Below are positions 18,233 through 25,945 of a DNA stretch of 64,000 nt, in pieces. Origin of the DNA: Acidobacteriales bacterium 59-55 (lineage in GTDB: Bacteria > Acidobacteriota > Terriglobia > Terriglobales > Acidobacteriaceae); assembly GCA_001897435.1 (NCBI GenBank), contig MKSV01000004.1, positions 62,001 through 126,000 of the forward strand, read 5' to 3'. The translations under genes and the position numbers were made by a program. The notes under the pieces were generated by a model. The model saw nothing but the letters and a program-made list of their open reading frames with translations, was not told the origin of the DNA and searched no databases. Position 1 is the first letter of the stretch. Each line of letters opens with the position of its first letter.

Positions 18233-18894
18233 GCAAGTCGATTTGTGTTGAGACCAAGGGAATTTTGTTTGATATGGATGGGGTGCTGATCAGCTCCATC
18301 GGGTCGGTGGTGCGTTGCTGGCGGCGGTGGGCAGAGATCTATGACATTCCGAACGCGGAGACCTATACCGTGCCGCACGGCGTGCGGGCGATCGACACTG
18401 TTAAGTTGCTGCGGCCGGACATCGATCCCGAGGAAGGACTGCGGACGATCGAGGACATGGAGGTCGAAGACATGGCCGACCTGACCGTGCTGCCTGGGGT
18501 GAAGAAGCTGCTGACGGAGCTTCCGCTGGAGCGTTGGGCCATCGTGACTTCGGCGACGCAGCGGCTGCTGCGGGCGCGGCTGGCGGCGGCAGGGTTGCCG
18601 ATTCCGACGCGGCTTATCAGCGGTGACATGGTGGAGCGCGGCAAGCCCGATCCGGAGCCGTACCGGCGCGGCGCAGAGTTGCTCGGCTTTGCGCCCGGCG
18701 AGTGCATCGTGGTCGAAGATGCTCCGTCAGGCGTGGGCGCGGGGAAGGCCGCGGGCGCTCGCGTGCTTGCGGTTCTGGGGACGCACTCGGCCGAAGAGCT
18801 GAAGCAGGCCGACTGGATTGCGGCATCGCTCGAAGATCTGACGGTGACCTCCGGCGCGAATGGGCTGGAACTGCGCTTTACTCCCGTCGGGTGA
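18229..18894 (+). CDS. HAD-superfamily sugar phosphatase/beta-phosphoglucomutase-like protein
   Basis: This 221-residue protein carries all four HAD motifs: DMDGV with the nucleophile Asp near residue 15, VTSAT, the lysine in GKPDPEPY, and VVEDAPSG. A helical cap sits between the first two motifs, as in subclass I sugar phosphatases. TTG 18229 overlaps the TGA of the preceding mutase by three bases and has GGGAG upstream, so translation is probably coupled. Substrates of this family are hexose or glycerol phosphates. In this operon a hexose phosphate is likely, but that is inference. Confidence 0.85.
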   Translation: MSKSICVETKGILFDMDGVLISSIGSVVRCWRRWAEIYDIPNAETYTVPHGVRAIDTVKLLRPDIDPEEGLRTIEDMEVEDMADLTVLPGVKKLLTELPLERWAIVTSATQRLLRARLAAAGLPIPTRLISGDMVERGKPDPEPYRRGAELLGFAPGECIVVEDAPSGVGAGKAAGARVLAVLGTHSAEELKQADWIAASLEDLTVTSGANGLELRFTPVG

Positions 18895-19049
18895 AGATCG
18901 CTCTCTCCAGCCTCATCGCTCTCATCGTTTCGGGCGAGGTTGTCTTCTTATCCCTTCGATTGCTATGCTCTTGAGTCTGTCATCTGTCATCGCAAGCTGT
19001 CTTCTGCGAATCCGGGCCTCTCTTCGGCCGGTGAAGGCGTCGAGGGAAA

Positions 19050-20396
19050 ATGCCCGAGCACAAACGAACCCGTGTGCGGTATCTGATCGTCACCATGCTG
19101 TTTGCCGCCAGCGCCTACAGCTACGGCGACCGCGTCGTCCTGTCCATCGCAGGAATCGCCCTCTCCAAAGAACTGCACATGGACGCCGTGAAGCTGGGCT
19201 ATCTCTTCTCCGGCTTCAGTTGGGCCTACGTGGTGGCGCAACTGCCGTCGGGCGGTCTGCTCGACCGCTACGGCTCCAAGCGCGTCTACGGTCTGAGCCT
19301 GGTCTGCTCCTCGTTCTTCGCCTTTCTGGTCGGTTTTGCGGGATATCTTCCCGCCGCCATCGCCTTTGCCGTGATCTTCGGCCTCAGGCTGATGGCCGGA
19401 CTGGCGCACTCGCCTATCTTTCCCGGCAATGGGCGCATCGTGGCGGCGTGGTTTCCCACCGCGGAGCGCGGGCGGGCCTCGGCGATTTTCAACTCGTCGC
19501 AGTACTTCGCTCTGGTGCTGTTTGCGCCCATCATGGGCTGGCTGACGCACGCCCTCGGCTGGCGATCGTGCTTCTGGTTTCTCACCATCATCGGCCTCTC
19601 GCTCGCCGCTATTTGGAGCAAGGTGATCTACGGGGTGAGAAGTCATCCGCGCATCGACCAGGGAGAGATCGACCATATCGAGCGCGGCGGCGGCCTCACG
19701 GCCATCGAGCCGGGCGCGGGGACGACGCAGGCAAAGCCGGCGAACAAGCTGACGTGGTCCGCCATTCTCATGCTGCTCAGTAACCGGATGCTGGTCGGCG
19801 TCTACATCGGCCAGTACTGCATCACCACGTTGACGTGGTTCTTCATCACCTGGTTCCCGGTCTACCTCAACCAGGCGCGGCATATGTCCATCGTGAAGGT
19901 GGGTATCGTGGCCGCGCTGCCCGCGCTGTGCGGATCGGTGGGCGGCATTCTCGGCGGCGTGGTCTCGGACAAGCTGCTGCAACTCGGCCATAGCCTCACC
20001 TTCGCGCGCAAGGCGCCCATCGTCGGCGGAATGTTGTTGTCGGTCACGATGATCGGATGCAACTATGTGAACGCGCAGTGGGTGGTGATCGCGCTGATGT
20101 CGCTGGCGTTCTTCGGCAAGGGATTCGGCGCGCTGGGCTGGACGGTAATCGCCGACACCTCGCCCAAGGGACTGGTGGGAATCAATGGCGGTCTGTTCAA
20201 CCTGATCGGCAACATGGCGGGCATCACAACGCCCATCGTGATCGGATACCTGGTAAAGCGGACAGGATCGTTCAACGACGCGCTGATCTTTGTGGCGGCC
20301 ACGGCGCTGATGGCGATCGTCGCTTACCTGCCGATCGTCGGCGAGATCAAGCGTGCAGAGCTTAAGTACCCGCAGCCCCAAGGCGGTGCGGCATGA
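19050..20396 (+). CDS. MFS transporter of the anion:cation symporter (glucarate/galactarate) family
   Basis: This 448-residue permease has about twelve hydrophobic segments. The first-loop signature [14 protein letters not shown] and the N-terminal [20 protein letters not shown] are typical of the ACS family that includes GudP/GarP. It sits in the inner membrane and probably imports D-glucarate or a related hexuronate/aldarate with protons. The substrate is inferred mainly from the glucarate dehydratase gene, whose ATG overlaps this stop (ATGA). A GH79 beta-glucuronidase lies just beyond on the other strand. Confidence 0.87.
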   Translation: MPEHKRTRVRYLIVTMLFAASAYSYGDRVVLSIAGIALSKELHMDAVKLGYLFSGFSWAYVVAQLPSGGLLDRYGSKRVYGLSLVCSSFFAFLVGFAGYLPAAIAFAVIFGLRLMAGLAHSPIFPGNGRIVAAWFPTAERGRASAIFNSSQYFALVLFAPIMGWLTHALGWRSCFWFLTIIGLSLAAIWSKVIYGVRSHPRIDQGEIDHIERGGGLTAIEPGAGTTQAKPANKLTWSAILMLLSNRMLVGVYIGQYCITTLTWFFITWFPVYLNQARHMSIVKVGIVAALPALCGSVGGILGGVVSDKLLQLGHSLTFARKAPIVGGMLLSVTMIGCNYVNAQWVVIALMSLAFFGKGFGALGWTVIADTSPKGLVGINGGLFNLIGNMAGITTPIVIGYLVKRTGSFNDALIFVAATALMAIVAYLPIVGEIKRAELKYPQPQGGAA

Positions 20397-21739
20397 CGGA
20401 ATTTGTGACGCCGCACGGCTCTCCCATCGTCACCGCGATGCGCGTCATCCCGGTGGCGGGCCACGACAGCATGCTGCTGAATCTCAGCGGAGCGCACGCG
20501 CCCTACTTCACGCGCAATCTTGTCGTAGCGACCGACAACTGCGGGCACACCGGCGTGGGCGAGGTTCCCGGCGGAGAGAAGATTCGCGCCCTGCTCGAAG
20601 AGTGCAGCGCACTTGTGATCGGGCAGAAGATCGGCTCGTACAAAGATGTTCTGCGCACGATTGGAACGCGCTTTGCCGACCGCGACGCCGGCGGCAGAGG
20701 CTTGCAGACCTTCGACCTGAGGACGACGGTTCATGCCATGACGGCGGTTGAATCCGCGCTGCTCGACCTCCTGGGGCAGTTTCTCGATATGCCGGTAGCA
20801 GGGCTGCTGGGAGAAGGGCAGCAGCGGGAGAGCGTCGCTGTGCTCGGCTATCTCTTCTTCATCGGAGACCGTACAAAGACCGACCTCGCCTATCTGGGAG
20901 ATGAAGGCACTGATGACGATTGGCTGCGCCTGCGGCATGAAGAGGCGATGACCACCGAGTCCGTGCTGCGACTGGCGGACGCGGCCCATGCACGCTATGG
21001 CTTCAGCGACTTCAAGCTCAAGGGCGGCGTGCTTGCTGGAACGCTGGAGATAGAGGCGGTCACGGCGCTGGCGGAGCGCTTTCCCCAGGCGCGGATCACG
21101 CTCGATCCGAACGGTGCGTGGTCGCTCGATGAGGCCGTCCGGCTCTGCGAGGGCAGGCAGAATGTGCTGGCCTATGCTGAAGATCCGTGCGGCGCGGAGA
21201 AGGGCTTCTCCGGCCGCGAGATCATGGCCGAATTTCGCCGGGCCACGCGGCTGCCGACCGCGACCAACATGATTGCGACCGACTGGCGCGAGTTGCGGCA
21301 TGCGGTTGATCTGAACGCCGTCGATATTCCGCTGGCCGATCCGCACTTCTGGACCATGCAGGGCTCCGTGCGGGTAGCGCAGTTCTGCCGCGAGTGGGGG
21401 TTGACCTGGGGGTCGCACTCGAACAACCACTTCGACGTCTCGCTGGCGATGTTCACCCATGTCGCCGCGGCCGCTCCGGGAAATGTAACGGCGATCGATA
21501 CACACTGGATCTGGCAGGATGGACAGCGGCTGACGAAAGAGCCGTTGAAGATTGCGGATGGCAAGCTGCGCGTACCGGAGCGTCCGGGGCTGGGCGTAGA
21601 GCTCGATATGGAGCAGGTCGAGCAGGCACATCGTCTCTACAAGGCTGTCGGGCTCAGCGGGCGCGACGACGCTAGGGCGATGCAGTCTCTGCTTCCGGGC
21701 TGGAAGTTCGATCCGAAGCGGCCCTGCCTTGTCCGCTGA
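20393..21739 (+). CDS. gudD: Glucarate dehydratase
   Basis: This enzyme converts D-glucarate (often also L-idarate) to 5-keto-4-deoxyglucarate. At 448 residues the length is that of E. coli GudD. The catalytic KxK is in FKLKGG. The metal ligands appear as DPNGAW, EDPCG and TNMIATD, and the catalytic His is in [10 protein letters not shown]. The C-terminal [11 protein letters not shown] and [13 protein letters not shown] are also family-specific. It is translationally coupled to the MFS transporter by an ATGA overlap. The next pathway enzymes (aldolase, tartronate semialdehyde reductase) are not in this window. Confidence 0.94.
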   Translation: MTEFVTPHGSPIVTAMRVIPVAGHDSMLLNLSGAHAPYFTRNLVVATDNCGHTGVGEVPGGEKIRALLEECSALVIGQKIGSYKDVLRTIGTRFADRDAGGRGLQTFDLRTTVHAMTAVESALLDLLGQFLDMPVAGLLGEGQQRESVAVLGYLFFIGDRTKTDLAYLGDEGTDDDWLRLRHEEAMTTESVLRLADAAHARYGFSDFKLKGGVLAGTLEIEAVTALAERFPQARITLDPNGAWSLDEAVRLCEGRQNVLAYAEDPCGAEKGFSGREIMAEFRRATRLPTATNMIATDWRELRHAVDLNAVDIPLADPHFWTMQGSVRVAQFCREWGLTWGSHSNNHFDVSLAMFTHVAAAAPGNVTAIDTHWIWQDGQRLTKEPLKIADGKLRVPERPGLGVELDMEQVEQAHRLYKAVGLSGRDDARAMQSLLPGWKFDPKRPCLVR

Positions 21740-21792
21740 AGCGGGCGAGGATAGAGCGTTTTTCTCTTTGCTCTCCGGCGCATCTTCCCTCG

Positions 21793-21852
21793 GTTTGTCA
21801 TTCCCGAAGGGAATCTGCGTTTGCTCGCATCACAGAGGGCTCCCTCCGGCTA
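21793..21852 (-). repeat. Interspersed repeat B, copy 3 (inverted)
   Basis: TTTGTCATTCCCGAAGGGAA followed by TCTGCGTTTGC is the exact inverse of the conserved 3' end of family B. The rest runs on to CCCTCCGGCTA. It lies between the convergent gudD and GH79 genes. Confidence 0.85.
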
Positions 21853-21863
21853 CTCAATATCTG

Positions 21864-23480
21864 CTAACGGCAACTGCTGTTCCCGGCGTCGGGCATGGAA
21901 AGGAACGTAATGCTTGCCGGAGCCAGCGCGACCCCTCCGGCAGGCGTTGACGTGCCTGTGAGCGAGGGCACGTCCCCGTTGGAGTTCAGCTTCAGCTCCT
22001 CTCCATTCAACTCGACAGTCTTGTCGGTAAGCTCGCGAGCGGTCAATGTGTAGCGATCCGACTTCACCGGGATTGCAAGCTCGTGCGAGGAGTTGCGGTC
22101 GGCGTTGATGGCGAGCAGCGTGACCCCGCCGGGATGGCTGGGCGTGCAGTGAGCGTAAAGGTGCAGATCCGGCGAAGGGGAAGCACCGGCGTCGAGCACG
22201 GTCGTTCCCATCAACTGGTGCCACAGCAACGCTGCCCAGTAGTTGGGCCGGGGAGCGAGGGTGCTCTCGTCGAGCAGACCGTAGTCGCTGGCCGAAAGCG
22301 TGTTGTGCATGATGACCTGCACGCCGCGTTTGGCGAGAGTGCCGTGCTGGTTGAGATAGCGGAAGCTATCGAGGAAGGTCGACGCCCAGGGATTGCCGCC
22401 GCAGGCCGCGTCAGCGGTCTCGGTGACCCAGAGCGCCTTGCCGGGCTCATATTGATCGCGCAGGCCCGCATAAAATTTCTCCACGGTATCGGTGCGGGAG
22501 AGCCACTCGTTCGAGAGCGCGTCGGCCTCGGTTGTCTGCGACGATCCGCCCATCACGGAGCAGCGCTTCGAGACCGCGCCGTAGAAGTGGTAGGAGAAAG
22601 CATCGAAGACCGGGCCGGTGTCCTTGAGCAGGTCCGCCGAGGCAATCATGCCCTTGTTCATGCCCGCCGGAATCAGCGTGCCGCCTTCGCCCACGCCGCC
22701 GGGGCCGAGAAAGATCATGCCCGGTGCGGCTTTGCGGATGAAGGGAAGGAAGACCTTGATGTCGCGAGCGTAGGCCGCGGCGTCATAGCCCTTGGGAGCG
22801 CCTCCGATGGCGGCAAAGGTCGGCTCGTTCATGTACTCCGCCGCGGCGATGCTGCCGCCCACGGATTTGGTGTAGGCCAGAAACTGGCGCGCCTGGTCCG
22901 GCGTCCATACCCCGGCGGCGTCGCGGGTGCCGACGCTGGTCGCAAACGAAGTCACGATCTCGGCATCGGTGGCATGGGCGAAGTCGACGACGCCCTTCCA
23001 TTGCTGTCGCGTCAACACGCCGTTGAAGCCCTTGGGCGCGGTCGTGGGCGCGGGCGCGTCCGAGTCCTGAAAGTAGGCGCTGTTGGCCCAGGTTCCACTG
23101 ACGCGCAGATAGGCAGGCCCCAGAGCGGCGGCCAGCTTACGCAGTCTCGGATTGGAGAGATCGATCGGCGGACGGTACTGGTAGAGATTCGGGTCCATGC
23201 CGGTGGGCTGATTCTTGTTGGCAGCAGCGGCGGCGGGCTCCGGCTTGGGAGCGGCGCCGGTACGGGCGTAGGGCTTCCAAAACCTGCCGCCGATGACCTC
23301 GACCATCTCGATGTTGTAGGACTGGAAGCGCGGATCGACGGTGCCGACGCGCGGCATGGTTGCGGGCGAGAGACTGGCGGCTGAAGTTGTCTGAGCCTGC
23401 TGAGCCATTGCGTTTCCGCCTGCTCCGGACGCGATCAAGGCTGCGCACATCAACGCTACGGTGCTGCTTCTGTCGAGCAT
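21864..23480 (-). CDS. Exported glycoside hydrolase family 79 (heparanase-like beta-glucuronidase)
   Basis: This 538-residue secreted hydrolase has a signal peptide ending near NAMAQQ. The catalytic domain is of the GH79 (GH-A clan) type. The proton donor is the Glu in AAAEYMNEPTFAAIGG and the nucleophile is the Glu in ALWVTETADAACGG. It continues with a C-terminal beta domain (LLAINADRNSSHEL, MPDAGNSSC). GH79 enzymes release glucuronic acid or its 4-O-methyl form from proteoglycans or arabinogalactan. ATG 23480 is chosen because AGGAG precedes it and the signal peptide starts there; an upstream in-frame start exists. It is convergent with gudD, suggesting use of released uronic acid. Confidence 0.85.
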   Translation of the reverse strand: MLDRSSTVALMCAALIASGAGGNAMAQQAQTTSAASLSPATMPRVGTVDPRFQSYNIEMVEVIGGRFWKPYARTGAAPKPEPAAAAANKNQPTGMDPNLYQYRPPIDLSNPRLRKLAAALGPAYLRVSGTWANSAYFQDSDAPAPTTAPKGFNGVLTRQQWKGVVDFAHATDAEIVTSFATSVGTRDAAGVWTPDQARQFLAYTKSVGGSIAAAEYMNEPTFAAIGGAPKGYDAAAYARDIKVFLPFIRKAAPGMIFLGPGGVGEGGTLIPAGMNKGMIASADLLKDTGPVFDAFSYHFYGAVSKRCSVMGGSSQTTEADALSNEWLSRTDTVEKFYAGLRDQYEPGKALWVTETADAACGGNPWASTFLDSFRYLNQHGTLAKRGVQVIMHNTLSASDYGLLDESTLAPRPNYWAALLWHQLMGTTVLDAGASPSPDLHLYAHCTPSHPGGVTLLAINADRNSSHELAIPVKSDRYTLTARELTDKTVELNGEELKLNSNGDVPSLTGTSTPAGGVALAPASITFLSMPDAGNSSCR

Positions 23481-23644
23481 GGCACTCCTGTCTGGTGCAT
23501 TTGCAGCACCTACGCCCGTGAAGGAGCGCGAAGCTAATCTACACCACGCAAAGCGAATCCGCACAATTTGTTGCAGGAGTGAATTATCGGTCTTGCAGGC
23601 CGGATCATTGGAGGAGAACCGGGAACAATCTCCGTTCGCTCGAT

Positions 23645-24478
23645 CTATCCTCGAAGCAGCGCTTCGACGCGCTTGAGGTCGTCCTCGGTGTCGACGCCGA
23701 TGGTATCGAAGTCGGTGGGCTCGACGTAGAGGCTGACGCCGTTTTCAAGGAAGCGGAGTTGCTCCAGCCGCTCGGTTTGTTCAAGGAACCGGTGGGGAAG
23801 TGTGGGGAAGCGTTCGAGGGCGTCCTTGCGATAGGCGTAGATGCCGATGTGCTTCCAGTACGGCGGCCCGGTTCCGTCGCGGTCGTAGGGAATGGTGCAG
23901 CGGGAGAAGTAGAGAGCCCGGCCGTCGGCGGCGGTGACAACCTTGACGGCGTTCGGGTTGGCAATGTTCTCGGGCGTGCAGAGAACCTTGAGCGTCGAGA
24001 CTTCGACGTGCGGGCGGTCGAAGGGGTGAAGCAGCGCGGTCAGATGTTCGGGCTTCAGCAGCGGTTCGTCGCCCTGGATGTTGACGTAGATGTCGGCGTG
24101 GACGAGTTGCGCGACGGCGTGGACGCGGTCGGTGCCGCTGGGGAGATCGGACGACGTCAGTTGAAAGGGCCAGCCGTTCTGCTCGCACAGCGCGGCTACC
24201 TCGTCGGAGTCGGTGGCGATCAGAACCCTGTTGAGCTGGGGACAGGCTTTGGCGGCCTCGTACACCCAGGCGAGCATGGGCCTGCCGGCGATGGGACGAA
24301 GCACCTTCCGCGCCAGCCGGGTCGAGGCCAGCCGCGCGGGGATGACGCCAAGGACAGTGGCGGGAGGCTGCTTTTCGCCCTGCCTCGAATCAAGTATGAT
24401 TGGAACTGGCTGTGCCGCGACGGTTCTCCCTGAACTTGCTCGTTGCGCGACACTTCCAGCCTGGCGCGGCCAATACAC
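23645..24478 (-). CDS. kdsB: 3-deoxy-manno-octulosonate cytidylyltransferase (CMP-KDO synthetase)
   Basis: KdsB activates KDO as CMP-KDO for the lipopolysaccharide inner core, so the cell wall should be Gram-negative. The core starts with GVIPARLASTRLARKVL at about residue 45. It has the family's LIATDSDEV, SGTDRVHAV, YVNIQGDEPLL, HIGIYAYRKDAL and GVDTEDDL. The only usual start codon upstream of the core is GTG 24478, which yields a 40-residue extension. This GTG lies just 5 bases from the divergent tRNA, so the true start is unclear. The family is usually about 250 residues. Confidence 0.9.
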   Translation of the reverse strand: MYWPRQAGSVAQRASSGRTVAAQPVPIILDSRQGEKQPPATVLGVIPARLASTRLARKVLRPIAGRPMLAWVYEAAKACPQLNRVLIATDSDEVAALCEQNGWPFQLTSSDLPSGTDRVHAVAQLVHADIYVNIQGDEPLLKPEHLTALLHPFDRPHVEVSTLKVLCTPENIANPNAVKVVTAADGRALYFSRCTIPYDRDGTGPPYWKHIGIYAYRKDALERFPTLPHRFLEQTERLEQLRFLENGVSLYVEPTDFDTIGVDTEDDLKRVEALLRG

Positions 24479-24483
24479 ATTAG

Positions 24484-24560
24484 GGCGGTGTAGCTCAGAT
24501 GGTTAGAGCGACGGACTCATAACCCGTAGGTCGGCAGTTCGATTCTGCCCACCGCCACCA
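24484..24560 (+). tRNA. tRNA with anticodon CAT (tRNA-Met, elongator type)
   Basis: A complete cloverleaf is readable. The acceptor stem is GGCGGTG/CACCGCC, the D arm is GCTCAGATGGTTAGAGC, and the anticodon loop is CTCATAA. The T arm is GGCAG-TTCGATT-CTGCC and the 3' CCA is encoded. CAT anticodons serve elongator Met or, after lysidine modification, Ile-AUA; the sequence alone does not fully settle this. It lies between divergent kdsB and the ctpA-like gene. Confidence 0.93.
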
Positions 24561-24673
24561 AATGTCGTATCGCGCACGCCTCCCGCGCAATCATGGTTCG
24601 AGAGTATCATTTCGACAGCGGGGAACGTCTAATCCCTGTTGGCCGATGCTGCGCCTGGAGATGGTTTCGCCCT

Positions 24674-25906
24674 ATGCCCAAGATTTCTAAGATATTGCTG
24701 CTGGTGGTCTCAGTCGCCCTCGTGCTGACGGTCTTTCTGGGCATGAATTCGAGCGGCGTCAACGCGGCCTCGGACCAGGACGGCGCTTATAACCAGATCA
24801 ATGTCTACACCGAGGTGCTGCGGCACATTCAGTCCGATTACGTCGTCGATCCGAACATCGGCAAGGTGACCGACGGCGCCATGCGCGGCCTTCTGGAGTC
24901 GCTGGACGCGGACTCGAGTTATCTGACGCCGGAAGAGAACAAAATTTACAAGACCGAGAAGCCGGGCAGCGCGCAGGTGGGCATCAACGTCTCCAAGCGC
25001 GGCGGCTATGCCACGGTCGTCTCCGTGGTTCCCGGCAGTCCCGCGGACAAGGCGAATCTGAACGATGGCGACTTCATCGAGGCCATCGGCGTGCAGGACA
25101 CGCGCGACCTTTCCCTTGCCATGATTCGCCGTTTGTTGGAAGGCCAGTCCGGAAGCGAGTTGACCATCTCCGTCGTGCGCCCGCCGAAGCCCATTCCCAA
25201 CAAGATCACGATGACGCGGACTCTGGTGACTTACCCGGCGGTCTCCGAGACGATCTATGAAAACTCCTCGATCCTCTACCTGAAGCCCGAGGTGCTGGAC
25301 CACGAACATGTGCAGCAGATCGAGGCCAGACTGAAGGGGATGCAGAAGGCAGGAAATAAGAAGGTGCTGCTTGATCTGCGCGATGTTGCCGCCGGCGACA
25401 TGACGGATGCAATGCGGCTGGCGAACTTCCTGTTGCCAAGCGGAACCATCGCCACGCTCGAAGGGCAGAAGGTTGCCAAGCAGACCTTTGCTGTGGATCC
25501 GGCGAAGACGATCAATGCAACCGCTCCGGTTGTTGTGCTGGTCAACCGCGGAACCGCGGGACCGGCTGAACTGACGGCTGCCGCGCTGCTCGACAACAAG
25601 CGCGCCGAACTGGTGGGAGAACGGACCTTCGGCGAGGGCGCGCAGCAGAAGACCTTCGAGCTGCCCGATGGCGCGGCCCTGATTCTTACCGTGGCGAAGT
25701 ACGCTTCGCCTTCGGGCAAGAAGATACAGGACGACGCGGTGACGCCGGGAGTGCTGGTGGCGTCGAACTTCCCGAACGATGACGACGATGATCTCGACGA
25801 AGACGCCGTGGAAGGCACCCCCGCTGCCACGCCGAAGAAGCCTGCCGTGACCGTGGACGAGCAACTTACCAAGGCGCTCGACCTGCTCAAAGCCAAGACC
25901 GCCTGA
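24674..25906 (+). CDS. S41/CtpA-family protein lacking both catalytic residues (predicted pseudoprotease)
   Basis: This protein of 410 residues from ATG 24674 has a signal anchor (ILLLVVSVALVLTVFLG), a PDZ domain (about residues 95-175) and an S41 tail-protease-like core. Active members have a Ser in a GTASASE-like motif and a Lys 25 residues later in TFGKG. Here the motifs read GTAGPAEL and TFGEG: Gly296 replaces the Ser and Glu321 replaces the Lys, with the 25-residue spacing exact. It should not cleave, but may still bind C-terminal peptides through its PDZ. It probably acts in the periplasm as a scaffold or adaptor. An upstream in-frame ATG (24593) exists, but it would put the anchor far from the N terminus. 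PBP1A follows. Confidence 0.82.
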   Translation: MPKISKILLLVVSVALVLTVFLGMNSSGVNAASDQDGAYNQINVYTEVLRHIQSDYVVDPNIGKVTDGAMRGLLESLDADSSYLTPEENKIYKTEKPGSAQVGINVSKRGGYATVVSVVPGSPADKANLNDGDFIEAIGVQDTRDLSLAMIRRLLEGQSGSELTISVVRPPKPIPNKITMTRTLVTYPAVSETIYENSSILYLKPEVLDHEHVQQIEARLKGMQKAGNKKVLLDLRDVAAGDMTDAMRLANFLLPSGTIATLEGQKVAKQTFAVDPAKTINATAPVVVLVNRGTAGPAELTAAALLDNKRAELVGERTFGEGAQQKTFELPDGAALILTVAKYASPSGKKIQDDAVTPGVLVASNFPNDDDDDLDEDAVEGTPAATPKKPAVTVDEQLTKALDLLKAKTA

Positions 25907-25945
25907 CCCCTCTGAACTGCTATTGACACCCTTGGTTTCGACATC

